Notes: a model not told the origin generated them from the sequence alone. Positions 24,773-34,420 are shown, counted from the stretch's first letter. The stretch: 64,000 nucleotides of DNA from Lysinibacillus sp. BPa_S21 (GCF_023337795.1 NZ_JALIRS010000002.1:310001-374000), one strand, 5' to 3'. A program made the numbers and translations.

Positions 24773-25567
24773 TTTTAATGTAATACGTTTTATTTGGAGA
24801 GTACCTTGCTCAAGCCAATTTTCAGCAATTGAACGGAAAATTGGAACAGAACCAGTTGCATAAAATTTATGAGCAGGCACAGCATCTGGGTCAGCTAAAG
24901 TGCCATTATACGCAAGCATTTCTTGAACATCCTTTGCTGTTTCCTCTGCGGAAGATAATACAAAAACTTCTTCTCCTACAACACCTTCAATTTGTTTTTG
25001 TAAAATTGGATAGTGCGTACACCCTAGTATAACCGTATCAAATTGTTCATTTTTCAACGGCTTTAAGCCTTCCGCAATTAATTTATTTGCAAATTCACCT
25101 TTATATTCACCACTCTCTACAAGTGGTACAAATGTTGGACAAGCCAACGGAATTATATGAGTTGACGTATTTAGTGATAGTAAGGCTTCCTCATACGCCC
25201 CACTTTTAATTGTTCCTTCTGTTGCAAGCACAACGACTTCATGTCGCTTCGTTTTCTTTACAGCTGCACGTGCGCCAGCATTAATAACGCCTAGTACCGG
25301 AAAAGGCATATTTCTTTGTAAACTTTCGAGTGCTACTGCAGTCGCTGTATTACAAGCAATGACGAGCATTTTGATATTCATTTTTTCTAGTGCTTTTGCC
25401 ATTTGCCAAGTGAAATTTCGTACTTCTTGACGACTTCTGGGACCATACGGACATCTTGCTGTATCACCAATATAATAAATCGTTTCGTTTGGTAATAGCT
25501 TCATAATTTCTTTTGCTACGGTTAAACCGCCTACTCCTGAATCAATAACGCCTATCGGGGCATTCAT
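24770..25567 (-). CDS. racE: glutamate racemase
   Basis: This cofactor-independent racemase supplies D-glutamate for peptidoglycan. The 265 residues carry the expected features: PIGVIDSGVGGLTVAKEI (catalytic Asp/Ser loop), TARCPYGPR, LVIACNTATAV (first catalytic Cys), ACPTFVPLVESGEY and VILGCTHYPIL (second catalytic Cys and His). It begins 10 bases after the MarR-type gene and ends in its own terminator. A cytoplasmic enzyme; size and motifs complete. Confidence 0.95.
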   Translation of the reverse strand: MNAPIGVIDSGVGGLTVAKEIMKLLPNETIYYIGDTARCPYGPRSRQEVRNFTWQMAKALEKMNIKMLVIACNTATAVALESLQRNMPFPVLGVINAGARAAVKKTKRHEVVVLATEGTIKSGAYEEALLSLNTSTHIIPLACPTFVPLVESGEYKGEFANKLIAEGLKPLKNEQFDTVILGCTHYPILQKQIEGVVGEEVFVLSSAEETAKDVQEMLAYNGTLADPDAVPAHKFYATGSVPIFRSIAENWLEQGTLQIKRITLK

Positions 25568-25577
25568 ACTTTCCGCC

Positions 25578-26030
25578 TCAATCCTGTTTCATGTGTACAT
25601 GTAGTTTTTCTAAATAGCTTGATAATTGCGCGACTTCTTGTTCGTTAAAACCAACAAGCTTCTCTTGCAAATATTGCTGTCTTTTTTCAATAACCTCTTG
25701 AATAATACGTTCGCCCTTTTCGAGAAGATGAACAACAACGACACGGCGATCATTTTCGTCACGTACTCGCTTGACTAGTTCATTTTTCTCCATTCGATCC
25801 ACTAAATCTGTTGTTGTACTAAAAGCTAAGTATAATCGATTTGACAGGTCGCCAATTGTTATATCTCCAAGCTCTTCTAACCACTGTAATGCAACAAATT
25901 GTGGCGGCGTAATTGCATATTGTGAAACAATCTCTCTTCCCTTTTGCTTCACAATCGCCGCTATATAGCGTAATTCCTTTTCAACCGTTGCAACGGTTTC
26001 AGGTGAGTGTTTTGTTACTTCATCCGACAT
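25578..26030 (-). CDS. ysmB: MarR-family transcriptional regulator (YsmB)
   Basis: The 150 residues form a winged helix-turn-helix dimer: YAITPPQFVALQWLEELGDITIGDLSNRLYLAFSTTTDLVDRMEKNELVKRVRDENDRRVVVVHLLEKGERII contains the recognition helix and the wing (DENDRR). The N- and C-terminal helices form the dimer part. It sits in the conserved gerE-ysmB-racE order and probably shares the racE transcript. Its ligand and targets are unknown. Confidence 0.88.
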   Translation of the reverse strand: MSDEVTKHSPETVATVEKELRYIAAIVKQKGREIVSQYAITPPQFVALQWLEELGDITIGDLSNRLYLAFSTTTDLVDRMEKNELVKRVRDENDRRVVVVHLLEKGERIIQEVIEKRQQYLQEKLVGFNEQEVAQLSSYLEKLHVHMKQD

Positions 26031-26105
26031 ATAACTATTTCACTCCTAAAAATACGTTGAATAGTTCTATTTTGTCGTTTTTTTTCTGAAATAGCAAGTG
26101 TCCAT

Positions 26106-26327
26106 TTAGTCTAATTTAAATTCTTCTAAGCGTAACAGCTCAATTAACGCCTGAGATCGATTCGTTACACCTAACTTTTGAATTGTATTGGAAATGTGAT
26201 TTCGCACTGTTTTTTCACTAATACCAAGTTGCTCTGCAATATCCCTCGTTGTTTTTTCAGCTAATAAAAGCGCAAATATTTCACGTTCTCGGTTTGTTAA
26301 TAGAGAACGATGATGAGAGCCATTCAT
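26106..26327 (-). CDS. gerE: spore-coat regulator GerE (LuxR-type)
   Basis: At 73 residues it is essentially a single LuxR-type DNA-binding domain: LLTNREREIFALLLAEKTTRDIAEQLGISEKTVRNHISNTIQKLGVTNRSQALIELLRLEEFKL. B. subtilis GerE has the same length and nearly the same core. It acts late in the mother cell, together with sigma-K, on coat genes. Its presence shows the organism sporulates. Located between the ysmB and thioesterase genes, as in B. subtilis. Confidence 0.93.
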   Translation of the reverse strand: MNGSHHRSLLTNREREIFALLLAEKTTRDIAEQLGISEKTVRNHISNTIQKLGVTNRSQALIELLRLEEFKLD

Positions 26328-26479
26328 TTTCAGTTACACCCTCCTCCCCCGCACGTATTGTAACTTATGTTAAGGAATGAGGAGCGGTGACGGCTATTTT
26401 CATGAATATCTCTTGTTTCCTAAAAAAATTACAACTTCCACTATTAATTGGATTTTATGTAAAAGTGGATCTAACAAGC

Positions 26480-26697
26480 GGTTGATTCCATTCCAACTGT
26501 CCGCTTTGTAGCTGACGCTTCGCTTTCGCTACAGAAAACATTTGTTTGTGCGAAAGCGCAGCGACAGCAGGATGTTGGTCACGAAGGCGTTATCACAGGA
26601 CGTGATGCTCTTAGCCTTCGTTCCTCTTCCCGCTTCCCTTTCCTTTGCTCCATGGCCACATCTGTGACATTGGAGCGAAGCGGTAGCCAGTCTCCAT
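26480..26697. repeat. family 1 intergenic repeat, copy B (reverse, one end missing)
   Basis: Begins GGTTGATTCC and contains GCTTCGCTTTCGC, GGTCACGAAGGCG, ACAGGACGTGATGC and CTTAGCCTTCGTTCC in the inverted order of copy A. The outer end is lost at the stop codon of the thioesterase gene. Confidence 0.75.
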
Positions 26698-26698
26698 A

Positions 26699-27157
26699 CT
26701 ATACGAACGCCAATCTTGCTAACTGCGTTTTTGCTTCTTCAGATATAGGTACACTCTTTCCAGTTCGAGGGTCCATTTGCACTACTGTCCCACGACCCGT
26801 AAAGCAAACCTCATCATGCTGATTTTTCGCTAAATAATGAATATCCATTGACGAGTTCCCCACTGTCGCTACCTTTGTATAAATTTTTAGCACATCATCA
26901 AAGAATACCTGCTTCACGTAATCACACTGTAAGTCGGCAACAATCGGAATCCCCTCTACATGTTCATCAATTGCTGATGGCATTAGAACACCGAGATGAT
27001 GAAAATAATCGATTCGTGCCTGTTCAAAATATGTAAAGCTAACTGTATTGTTCATATGACCGTACATATCCGTTTCTGAAAAACGTACACGGACCTCTAT
27101 AAAAAATTCAAAATCCTTTGCCCATTCCTGAAAATCTCCGATATAATTTGCTTTCAT
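26699..27157 (-). CDS. ysmA: acyl-CoA thioesterase, hot-dog fold (YsmA)
   Basis: About 152 residues of the 4-hydroxybenzoyl-CoA thioesterase-like family, which hydrolyses acyl-CoA. The motif RVRFSETDMYGHMNNTVSFTYFEQARIDYF carries the catalytic Asp and the hot-dog helix, followed by DLQCDYVKQVFFDDVLKIYTKV. The Met at 27157 is nine bases from GGGGG; the one at 27166 touches it. A good FadR-type box (27218-27235) lies 61 bases upstream, linking it to fatty-acid degradation. In B. subtilis it also lies between sdhB and gerE. Confidence 0.85.
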   Translation of the reverse strand: MKANYIGDFQEWAKDFEFFIEVRVRFSETDMYGHMNNTVSFTYFEQARIDYFHHLGVLMPSAIDEHVEGIPIVADLQCDYVKQVFFDDVLKIYTKVATVGNSSMDIHYLAKNQHDEVCFTGRGTVVQMDPRTGKSVPISEEAKTQLARLAFV

Positions 27158-27217
27158 CTTAGCCATCCCCCTGATTATTCGCTTTTTCCAAAAACAAAAA
27201 AATGGAATTAGCAGTCA

Positions 27218-27235
27218 TAAATGAATATACATTCA
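27218..27235 (-). promoter_or_regulatory. FadR-type operator before the thioesterase gene
   Basis: On the minus strand TGAATGTATATTCATTTA. It fits the Bacillus FadR consensus (TGAAT-8-ATTCA) with one mismatch in the right arm, and the 8-base centre also fits well. Confidence 0.6.
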
Positions 27236-27497
27236 TTATAAAGGAAAACGCTATATTATCATAGAAAATTCACTTTTTTACTCTTTAAAACTTCTTTTCT
27301 ATCGATTTAAAGGTAATCCCTGTCATGTTCTTACGTAATCAAGTCTATTTGTTTTAAAGTCATCATATTTAGTTTATTACACTTCCTTGAAAATGCTCCT
27401 ATCCGAACCCCCAATAATGCGAAACATTAAACAAGCGAGTAGAATCAATCAGGTATTTACGAGCAGTTATTCTACAATATTATTTAATATTTTTCAT

Positions 27498-27534
27498 AGA
27501 AAAAAACCCCCTCACACATTAAGTGTAAGGGAGT
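27498..27534 (-). terminator. sdhCAB terminator
   Basis: On the minus strand CTCCCTTACACTTAATGTGTGAGGGG is followed by GTTTTTTT; it lies about 20 bases beyond the sdhB stop codon. Confidence 0.8.
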
Positions 27535-27554
27535 TGGGAGTAAAGCTTGTACTA

Positions 27555-28331
27555 TTAGTCAACGTAGTGGTCAGAACCGAAGAAGTTACGGAACATTTGC
27601 ACTGTCGTTGCACGGTTTAATGATGCGATAGATGTTGTTAAAGGAATACCTTTTGGACAAGCCGCTACACAGTTTTGTGAGTTACCGCAGTTTGCAAGGC
27701 CTCCATCACCCATAATTGCATTTAAACGTTCGTCTTTAATCATTGCACCAGTTGGGTGAGTGTTGAATAGACGTACTTGTGATAGTGGAGCTGGTCCGAT
27801 GAATGAAGCTTTTTCAGACACGTTTGGACATGCTTCCATACATACACCACAAGTCATACATTTAGATAATTCATAAGCCCATTGACGTTTACCTTCTGGC
27901 ATACGTGGACCTTCACCTAAATCATAAGTACCATCGATTGGAACCCATGCTTTAACTTTTTTAAGAGCGTTGAACATACGTTCACGGTCAACTTGTAAGT
28001 CACGAATAACTGGGAAAGTTTTCATAGGCTCAAGTTTAATTGGCTCAGTCAATTGGTCAACAAGTGTTGAACATGATTGACGTGGGCGACCATTGATAAC
28101 CATTGAACATGCACCACAAACTTCTTCAAGACAGTTCATATCCCACGTTACTGGAGTAGTGTTTTCACCATTTTCAGTAACAGGATTTTTTTGAATTTCC
28201 ATTAAAATAGAAATTACGTTCATACCATGGCGGTAAGGTACTTGGAATTTTTGCCAGTAGCTATTGCCGCCTTTTGTATCTTGACGTAAAATTTCCACTT
28301 TAACCATTCTTCCAGTATTAGCTGCGATCAT
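27555..28331 (-). CDS. sdhB: succinate dehydrogenase iron-sulfur subunit
   Basis: The 258 residues pass electrons from the flavoprotein to the membrane haem and menaquinone. The N-terminal ferredoxin domain binds the [2Fe-2S] centre (CLEEVCGACSMVINGRPRQSC). The C-terminal domain binds the [4Fe-4S] and [3Fe-4S] centres (CMTCGVCMEACPN, CGNSQNCVAACPKGIPL). It follows sdhA by five bases and ends the operon. The length and all cysteines are as expected for the Bacillus type. Confidence 0.97.
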   Translation of the reverse strand: MIAANTGRMVKVEILRQDTKGGNSYWQKFQVPYRHGMNVISILMEIQKNPVTENGENTTPVTWDMNCLEEVCGACSMVINGRPRQSCSTLVDQLTEPIKLEPMKTFPVIRDLQVDRERMFNALKKVKAWVPIDGTYDLGEGPRMPEGKRQWAYELSKCMTCGVCMEACPNVSEKASFIGPAPLSQVRLFNTHPTGAMIKDERLNAIMGDGGLANCGNSQNCVAACPKGIPLTTSIASLNRATTVQMFRNFFGSDHYVD

Positions 28332-28336
28332 AACTT

Positions 28337-30091
28337 TTAGTCTCCTTTCGCAGAGTAGTCGCGTTTACGTGGTGGAATTAATGAAACGTCAACTTCTTGG
28401 TACGTAATGATTGGATTACCAGTAGTTGGGTCAAACTTCGCCATTGTTGTTTTTAAGAAGTTCTCATCATCACGGTTCGGGAAGTCTGGTTTATAGTGAG
28501 CACCACGAGATTCGTTACGTAATAATGCACCTTTTGTCATTACTTTCGCAAGGTAAATCATATTTTTCAACTGACGTGTAAAGTGAGCACCTTGGTTACT
28601 CCATTTTTGTGTATCGTTGATGTTAATGTTTTCCCAACGTTTTTGGAATTCATCAAGTTTGTTTAATGTATCTTCAAGTTGGTCGTTGTAACGTACTACA
28701 GTCATAGTAGCAGTCATCATTTCACCAAGCTCTTTATGAAGTAAGTAAGCGTTTTCTGTGCCATCCATTTTCATGATAGCATCCCACTTAGCTTGTTCTT
28801 CTTTAACGCGAGCATCAAAGATTTCTTGTGGAAGATCTTCAGCATGCTTTTTAAGATGTTTAACATAATCTACTGCGTTTGGACCAGCAACCATACCACC
28901 ATAAATAGCAGATAATAATGAGTTTGCTCCAAGTCGGTTTGCACCATGTTGAGAGTAATCACACTCACCTGCTGCAAATAAACCAGGAATTTCAGTCATT
29001 TGGTTGTAGTCAACCCATAATCCACCCATTGAGTAGTGAACTGCTGGGAAAATTTTCATTGGTAATTTACGTGGATCATCACCTACGAATTTTTCGTAGA
29101 TTTCAATAATACCACCAAGTTTTACATCTAATTCATGTGGATCTTTATGAGAAAGATCTAGGTATACCATGTTTTCACCGTTGATACCTAGTTTTTGGTT
29201 CACACAAACATCGAAAATTTCACGTGTTGCAATATCACGTGGTACTAAGTTACCGTAAGCTGGGTATTTTTCTTCTAAGAAGTACCAAGGCTTACCATCT
29301 TTATAAGTCCAAATACGGCCACCTTCACCACGAGCTGATTCTGACATTAGACGGTTTTTGTCATCTCCAGGAATAGCTGTTGGGTGAATTTGAATGAACT
29401 CACCATTCGCGTATGAAGCACCTTGTTGATAAACGATAGAAGCAGCAGAACCTGTATTAATAACAGAGTTTGTTGTTTTACCGAAGATAATACCAGGGCC
29501 ACCAGTCGCCATAATAACAGCGTCTGCACGGAATGATTTAATTTCTTCTGTACGCATATCTTGCGCTACGATACCACGACAAACGCCGTCAGGATCGACT
29601 ACTGCACCAAGGAATTCCCAGTGCTCATATTTGTTAACTAAACCAGCTACTTCGTGAGAACGAACTTGCTCGTCTAGTGCGTATAGTAATTGTTGACCAG
29701 TTGTAGCACCAGAAAATGCTGTACGGTGGTGTAATGTACCACCAAAACGACGGAAATCAAGAAGACCTTCTGGAGTACGGTTGAACATTACACCCATACG
29801 GTCCATTAAATGAATAATACCAGGGGCTGCATCACACATACCCTTAACTGGTGGTTGGTTCGCTAAGAAGTCCCCACCGTATACTGTATCGTCAAAGTGG
29901 ATCCAAGGAGAATCCCCTTCACCTTTAGTATTTACTGCACCATTAATTCCGCCCTGCGCACATACAGAGTGTGAGCGTTTTACAGGAACTAATGAGAATA
30001 AATCAACTTCAGTACCAACTTCAGCTGCTTTAATCGTTGCCATCAGACCAGCTAGACCGCCGCCGACAACAATTATTTTGCTTTTCGCCAT
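28337..30091 (-). CDS. sdhA: succinate dehydrogenase flavoprotein subunit
   Basis: A 584-residue catalytic subunit oxidising succinate to fumarate in the TCA cycle. It has a dinucleotide-binding start (KIIVVGGGLAGLMATIKAAE), covalent FAD attachment at SHSVCAQGGINGA and active-site segments HPTAIPGDDKNRLMSESARGEGGRI and HYSMGGLWVDYNQMTEIPGLFAAGE. A C-terminal HTRQ-like region (HFTRQLKNMIYLAKVMTKGALLRNESRGAHYKPDFP) follows. It is the middle gene of sdhCAB. No anomalies. Confidence 0.97.
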   Translation of the reverse strand: MAKSKIIVVGGGLAGLMATIKAAEVGTEVDLFSLVPVKRSHSVCAQGGINGAVNTKGEGDSPWIHFDDTVYGGDFLANQPPVKGMCDAAPGIIHLMDRMGVMFNRTPEGLLDFRRFGGTLHHRTAFSGATTGQQLLYALDEQVRSHEVAGLVNKYEHWEFLGAVVDPDGVCRGIVAQDMRTEEIKSFRADAVIMATGGPGIIFGKTTNSVINTGSAASIVYQQGASYANGEFIQIHPTAIPGDDKNRLMSESARGEGGRIWTYKDGKPWYFLEEKYPAYGNLVPRDIATREIFDVCVNQKLGINGENMVYLDLSHKDPHELDVKLGGIIEIYEKFVGDDPRKLPMKIFPAVHYSMGGLWVDYNQMTEIPGLFAAGECDYSQHGANRLGANSLLSAIYGGMVAGPNAVDYVKHLKKHAEDLPQEIFDARVKEEQAKWDAIMKMDGTENAYLLHKELGEMMTATMTVVRYNDQLEDTLNKLDEFQKRWENININDTQKWSNQGAHFTRQLKNMIYLAKVMTKGALLRNESRGAHYKPDFPNRDDENFLKTTMAKFDPTTGNPIITYQEVDVSLIPPRKRDYSAKGD

Positions 30092-30158
30092 GATTATTTC
30101 TCACTCCTCTTAAAAAATTGCAATGATTGTCATGTGCTCTATAGTAGCTTCTATTACA

Positions 30159-30767
30159 TTAAACGAAAGCTAAAATAGCAGCCACACCAACTACACTTAG
30201 AATTACGAAAATAATGTTTGTTACATAAGTAGCAATCTTTTGAGACTGAGGAGATTGTGTAATACCCCAGCTTACTAGGAATGCCCATAAACCGTTTGAT
30301 AAGTGGAAAGTTGCTGATATAATACCAACAATGTAGAATCCAAGCATGAATGGATTAGAAACAATATTCGCCATCATGTCGTAATCAACTTCTGTACCAA
30401 GTGCTTTTTGAATACGAGTTTGGAAAATATGCCATGCAATGAAGATCACTAGGAATACACCTGTGAAACGTTGTAATGAGTACATCCAGTTACGGTATGT
30501 GCTGAAACGTCCTGTATTTGGTGTAGCAGTGAATGCAATGTAGACACCATAGAATGCGTGGAACATTAATGGAATATAGATGACAATCCATTCAACTAGG
30601 ATAAGGAATGGAATCTTTTCCATATTTGCGGTAGCTGCGTTATAATTTTCTGCTCCGCCTGTTGCTGTAAAGTTAATTAACAGGTGCATCGTTAAAAACA
30701 GACCTACTGGAATGATACCAAGTAGAGAATGTAAGCGACGCCATAAAAACTCTCGATCTTTCGACAA
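30159..30767 (-). CDS. sdhC: succinate dehydrogenase cytochrome b558 subunit
   Basis: A 202-residue membrane anchor with five hydrophobic helices that binds two haems and hands electrons to menaquinone. It begins EFLWRRLHSLLGIIPVGLFLTMHLLINF. Conserved His residues lie in HSLLG, TMHLLIN, MFHAFYG, IAWHIFQT and TFHLSNGL, as in B. subtilis SdhC. It is the first gene of the operon. The gap to sdhA (67 bases) holds a good ribosome site. Divergent from yslB across 270 bases. Confidence 0.95.
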   Translation of the reverse strand: MSKDREFLWRRLHSLLGIIPVGLFLTMHLLINFTATGGAENYNAATANMEKIPFLILVEWIVIYIPLMFHAFYGVYIAFTATPNTGRFSTYRNWMYSLQRFTGVFLVIFIAWHIFQTRIQKALGTEVDYDMMANIVSNPFMLGFYIVGIISATFHLSNGLWAFLVSWGITQSPQSQKIATYVTNIIFVILSVVGVAAILAFV

Positions 30768-31039
30768 GACTGTTACCCCCCTTAGTACTTAAAATAGCAC
30801 AACAAAAGAAGTCATCATTTTGTAACTGATACTTCATTGACTGTGTATTTCATCATGGTACAATATTATGACATGTTTATTGTACTCTCAAGATCTACGA
30901 GCGTCAAGGCAACTTAGAGTTTTTCATATTCCTTATTAAAGTAACATTCTAGTACATGACGCGTCGTTTTTTCTCGAAAAATCTATCTTTACTTTATCAG
31001 TGTCAAATTTCAAGAAAATTCTAAGAAAGAAGGATTTCA

Positions 31040-31474
31040 ATGTTAAACACTTCATCTCCTACAATCTCAGCATTTGGCTATGAGATAATTCGCGATTATA
31101 TTTTATCTTCCATTCTTGGTAAGCATGAAGGAGATGTCCTTTATTGGGCAGGAAAAGACCTTGCTCGGAAGTTCCCTTGTAAAAATCAAGAAGAGCTTAT
31201 CGCATTTTTCGCAGATGCCTGTTGGGGTAATTTAGAGCTCATCAAAGAGTCGAAGGATGGACGTATATTCCAGCTAACAAATGATCCAGACCTGTTACAA
31301 ATCGGTCTTCGTAGTTTTAGACTTGAAGCAGGATTTATAGCTGAACAAATCCAGCAAGCAAAAGGTTATTTAACAGAATGCTATGATGAAAAACGTGAAA
31401 AGCACCAAAACGTTATGTTTACAGTAAAATGGGACGTCAAAGAACGAATCATGAACACCGTTCCCGCAGAATAA
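31040..31474 (+). CDS. yslB: YslB, DUF2507 protein
   Basis: A 144-residue member of the DUF2507/V4R-like group: FGYEIIRDYILSSILGKHEGDVLYWAGKDLARKFP and the C-terminal LEAGFIAEQIQQAKGYLTECYDEKR match the family. The fold is predicted to resemble V4R ligand-binding domains; the function is unknown. It lies next to sdhC as in B. subtilis. ATG follows AGAAGGA. It ends at a terminator shared with the convergent chemoreceptor gene. Confidence 0.88.
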   Translation: MLNTSSPTISAFGYEIIRDYILSSILGKHEGDVLYWAGKDLARKFPCKNQEELIAFFADACWGNLELIKESKDGRIFQLTNDPDLLQIGLRSFRLEAGFIAEQIQQAKGYLTECYDEKREKHQNVMFTVKWDVKERIMNTVPAE

Positions 31475-31477
31475 AAC

Positions 31478-31522
31478 AAAAAGGATTGTCATTCCAAATC
31501 GTGGATGACACTCCTTTTTTCT
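31478..31522. terminator. terminator between yslB and chemoreceptor
   Basis: AAAAAGGATTGTCATTC pairs imperfectly with GGATGACACTCCTTTTTT; convergent genes on both sides. Confidence 0.75.
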
Positions 31523-31524
31523 AT

Positions 31525-32784
31525 TCATAGTTGTGCATGTCTTTCTTTTAAAAGCACATCTATTAACGAAATAAATGCTTCTAAAATATTTAACGAGTGT
31601 TGAATCATTTCCTCTAAGTTAATGATTGATAGTTCATTCACTAATTTTTGTGCGGCCATATGTACTAATTCATGAGGTTGCTCTATATGCCGATATTCCG
31701 GTAAATGTTGAAATTCCTCAAAATGACCATAATACCATTTCCCAAATAGACACTGATGATGCGTTTTTATTGTTTCTTTATGACCAGCCTTTTGAATAGC
31801 ATTACGCAAAAAGCTAGCATGATCCATTAACCTTGCTGCCAATTGGCTAACTACCGTTTGCTCTGAAGGCTTTCGGATTGTTGGTGCAATAGCTCTTAAC
31901 ATTTCAGATACTTGATTTTGTATGATTTCTGAGAAATCACTAGTATGTAATAATTCCGTCGTTGTTTCCGCTAATCGGCCTACAGCAATTACATTTTCTT
32001 CTGATGCGGCTGTTATTTGATGGATGCCATCTGCAGCTTCCTCAATATTTTGACTTGTGACAGTCAAGTTAGCAATATTGTCCTTCATAATACTTAAAAA
32101 GTCAGTTAAATAATGTTCGACTTGTTTGATATTGGTTATTGTATTATGTAGTTTCTTATCAATGACTGACCTAATCTTCGTCATTTCATGCAATGAACCT
32201 TTCGAGCTGCTTGCTAACTTTCCTACCTCCATCGCGACAACATTAAAGCCCTTACCATGTTCACCAGCACGTGCGGCTTCAATAGATGCATTTAACGATA
32301 GAAGTTGTGTTTGATCAGCAATCCCAGTTACACTTTTACCGATATCATCCATTTTGGTCATTTCATCATACAACTGCTCTGTTGAATGAGTTCCTTTAGT
32401 CAGCAACTCCTGAACCATTTCACCTTTAGTAATGGACGATTCCATTTCTTCTACAAGTAATAACGAATGCTGTTTTATTTCTTGAATGTTTGCATTTACA
32501 TTTTGCTCAGACGAAAGCATCTCTTCTGTATTTGACGACATTTCTTCACTCATTGCTGAAATTTCCCCTACACTCATTGAAACATTCTGAACCTTTAAAG
32601 CCGTTTGAAAATTAATTAACTCCATATGTGCTAGAACAAAGTCTAAAATCGCATTTTTCACATCAATACTTTCCTGTTCAAGTTCCAATTCTAGAATTCG
32701 CTTTTTTAATATTTGTATTTCTAAATCATTGTTTGTTTCAACGCTTTCATCCACTGACTTTTGAAATAAACCGAATAATACCAT
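31525..32784 (-). CDS. soluble chemoreceptor-like protein with CZB zinc domain
   Basis: A 419-residue protein with no membrane segment. After a short coiled coil, the signalling hairpin carries [40 protein letters not shown], the conserved tip of methyl-accepting proteins. The C-terminus is a chemoreceptor zinc-binding (CZB) domain: [23 protein letters not shown] and [14 protein letters not shown] supply the three His and one Cys expected for zinc. Such cytoplasmic receptors sense zinc-related redox signals such as hypochlorous acid (recalled). ATG 32784 follows GGTGGGAG. It is monocistronic, inserted in the otherwise B. subtilis-like order. Confidence 0.85.
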   Translation of the reverse strand: MVLFGLFQKSVDESVETNNDLEIQILKKRILELELEQESIDVKNAILDFVLAHMELINFQTALKVQNVSMSVGEISAMSEEMSSNTEEMLSSEQNVNANIQEIKQHSLLLVEEMESSITKGEMVQELLTKGTHSTEQLYDEMTKMDDIGKSVTGIADQTQLLSLNASIEAARAGEHGKGFNVVAMEVGKLASSSKGSLHEMTKIRSVIDKKLHNTITNIKQVEHYLTDFLSIMKDNIANLTVTSQNIEEAADGIHQITAASEENVIAVGRLAETTTELLHTSDFSEIIQNQVSEMLRAIAPTIRKPSEQTVVSQLAARLMDHASFLRNAIQKAGHKETIKTHHQCLFGKWYYGHFEEFQHLPEYRHIEQPHELVHMAAQKLVNELSIINLEEMIQHSLNILEAFISLIDVLLKERHAQL

Positions 32785-32872
32785 ACAAACTCCCACCTTC
32801 CCCTTGGTAAAACATGTCACATTTTATTATATAACAATAGAATTGCATAAAATAGTAAATTTGATGTGAACA

Positions 32873-32906
32873 AAAAAAGAATGTGCCATTTACTGACACA
32901 CCCTCT
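32873..32906 (-). terminator. lysC terminator
   Basis: On the minus strand TGTGTCAGTAAATGGCACA followed by TTCTTTTTTTG, 65 bases beyond the aspartokinase stop codon. Confidence 0.6.
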
Positions 32907-32970
32907 TCAATATTATGTAAAACGCCATAGTGGTGGGGCTTTCGGTACATAAAACATTGGTTGAAATTCG

Positions 32971-34197
32971 CTACAAAAGCATCTCCTGAAAGAGGTTAAA
33001 TTCATCATGTAATGCATTTGCTGCACGAATCATGTCGTCCTGGGGTACAACTACAGACACTTTTATTTCCGATGTACTTACCATTTTTACAGGGATATTT
33101 TCTCGACGTAGACGATCAAACATGCGCGCAGCCACCCCTGGATTAGATGCCATCCCCGAACCAATAATAGAGACTTTTGCTAAACCGATTTCAAAATCAG
33201 CAAAACTAAACCCTAGCGATAATTTGCTATCTTCTAGGACACGTAAAGCTTCGGCAAACTCCTCTTTCAAAATCGTAAATGATACAGTCGGCTTTAAGCC
33301 ATCAATTATTGCTTGTACGATTATATCAACATTTATGTGATTTTCAGCAAGTTTTGTGAACATATCTGCTAACGAAGCATTGGAATAAGCATCATAACCA
33401 ACCGTTAAGCGAATAACGTCTGACTCATAGGCAACACCACGTACCATTAAATTTTTCTCCATTTCAACTTCCTCCTTCAATAAAGTACCTACTGTATCTC
33501 TCTCGCTCGCCCGAATGATAACTGGGATTTGAAACTTCTTTGCTAACTCTACAGCTCGTGGGTGCATAATTTGTGACCCTAAGTTTGAAAGCTCCAGCAT
33601 CTCATCATAGGAAATTTCTTTTAACTTTTGCGCCCCAGCGACATGACTTGGATCAGCAGTATAGACTCCGTCCACATTCGTGTAAATATCTACGCGCTCC
33701 GCCTTCAATTTTGCTGCTATCGCTATAGCCGCCGTTTCCGCTCCACCTTTACCAAGCGTCGTAATATTCCGTAAATTATCGATCCCCTGTTCCCCAGCTA
33801 CGATGACGATTTGTCCCTGTGCAAAATGCTCTTCTAGTCGACTAACATCAATCTCATCAATACGTGCATGACCATACAGAGCATCGGTTTGAATACCAGC
33901 CTGCCAGCCTGTTAATGACACTGCATTATATCCTTCTTCCTGCAAAGCAAGTGCCACTAACGAACTTGCCAATTGAGCGCTTGTTGAAAATAGTGCGTCT
34001 AGTTCACGTTTAGAAGCATTGTCCGATAGATTACGGACCATTTTCGCTATTTCTTCAGCCACACTCCTCATTGTTGACGTAACAACGACAACCTCGAAAC
34101 CTTTTTCCTTTTCTGCAATCGCCTTTTTCACAACATTTTGAATGTGCTCTGTTGAAGCGAATGCCGCACCTCCAAATTTCATCACAATTCTCACCAT
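32971..34197 (-). CDS. lysC: aspartate kinase II, lysine-sensitive
   Basis: This enzyme phosphorylates aspartate, the first step to lysine, diaminopimelate, threonine and methionine. The 408 residues include MKFGGAAFASTEHIQ (kinase start, KFGGxx), VTSTMRSVAEE, TLGKGGAETAAIAIAAKL and LSNLGSQIMHPRAVELAKK. Two C-terminal ACT domains follow (VSFTILKEEF..., KVSIIGSGMASNPGVAARMF, VKMVSTSEIKVSVVV). The start is the Met at 34197, ten bases from AAAGGAG. An internal ribosome start for the small beta subunit, known in B. subtilis, is likely near the GTTGAAATGGAG region at 33455-33475. Controlled by the lysine riboswitch upstream. Confidence 0.95.
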   Translation of the reverse strand: MVRIVMKFGGAAFASTEHIQNVVKKAIAEKEKGFEVVVVTSTMRSVAEEIAKMVRNLSDNASKRELDALFSTSAQLASSLVALALQEEGYNAVSLTGWQAGIQTDALYGHARIDEIDVSRLEEHFAQGQIVIVAGEQGIDNLRNITTLGKGGAETAAIAIAAKLKAERVDIYTNVDGVYTADPSHVAGAQKLKEISYDEMLELSNLGSQIMHPRAVELAKKFQIPVIIRASERDTVGTLLKEEVEMEKNLMVRGVAYESDVIRLTVGYDAYSNASLADMFTKLAENHINVDIIVQAIIDGLKPTVSFTILKEEFAEALRVLEDSKLSLGFSFADFEIGLAKVSIIGSGMASNPGVAARMFDRLRRENIPVKMVSTSEIKVSVVVPQDDMIRAANALHDEFNLFQEMLL

Positions 34198-34331
34198 CTG
34201 TATCATTCTCCTTTGTCATCCATCATTTCATTGCGTTTAAAGTAGCTAGACCTTTGCGGATCTTCACAAAAATAGCACTGTAAAAGCAAAGCATCATGAG
34301 CACTCACATTTCTCAGTTCCTAATACTTCCG

Positions 34332-34420
34332 TCCCTTATTATCAAGAACAGATTTTAGTATGGATCTTTGGCATTGACGCTACTTCTATAAGCCCAATAT
34401 AGTGCCTTGATAATAAGGGA
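34332..34420. other. 15-bp perfect inverted repeat in the lysC leader
   Basis: TCCCTTATTATCAAG (34332-34346) and CTTGATAATAAGGGA (34406-34420) enclose 59 bases. It lies between the riboswitch terminator and lysC, so it is transcribed only when lysine is low. The role is unknown. Confidence 0.6.
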
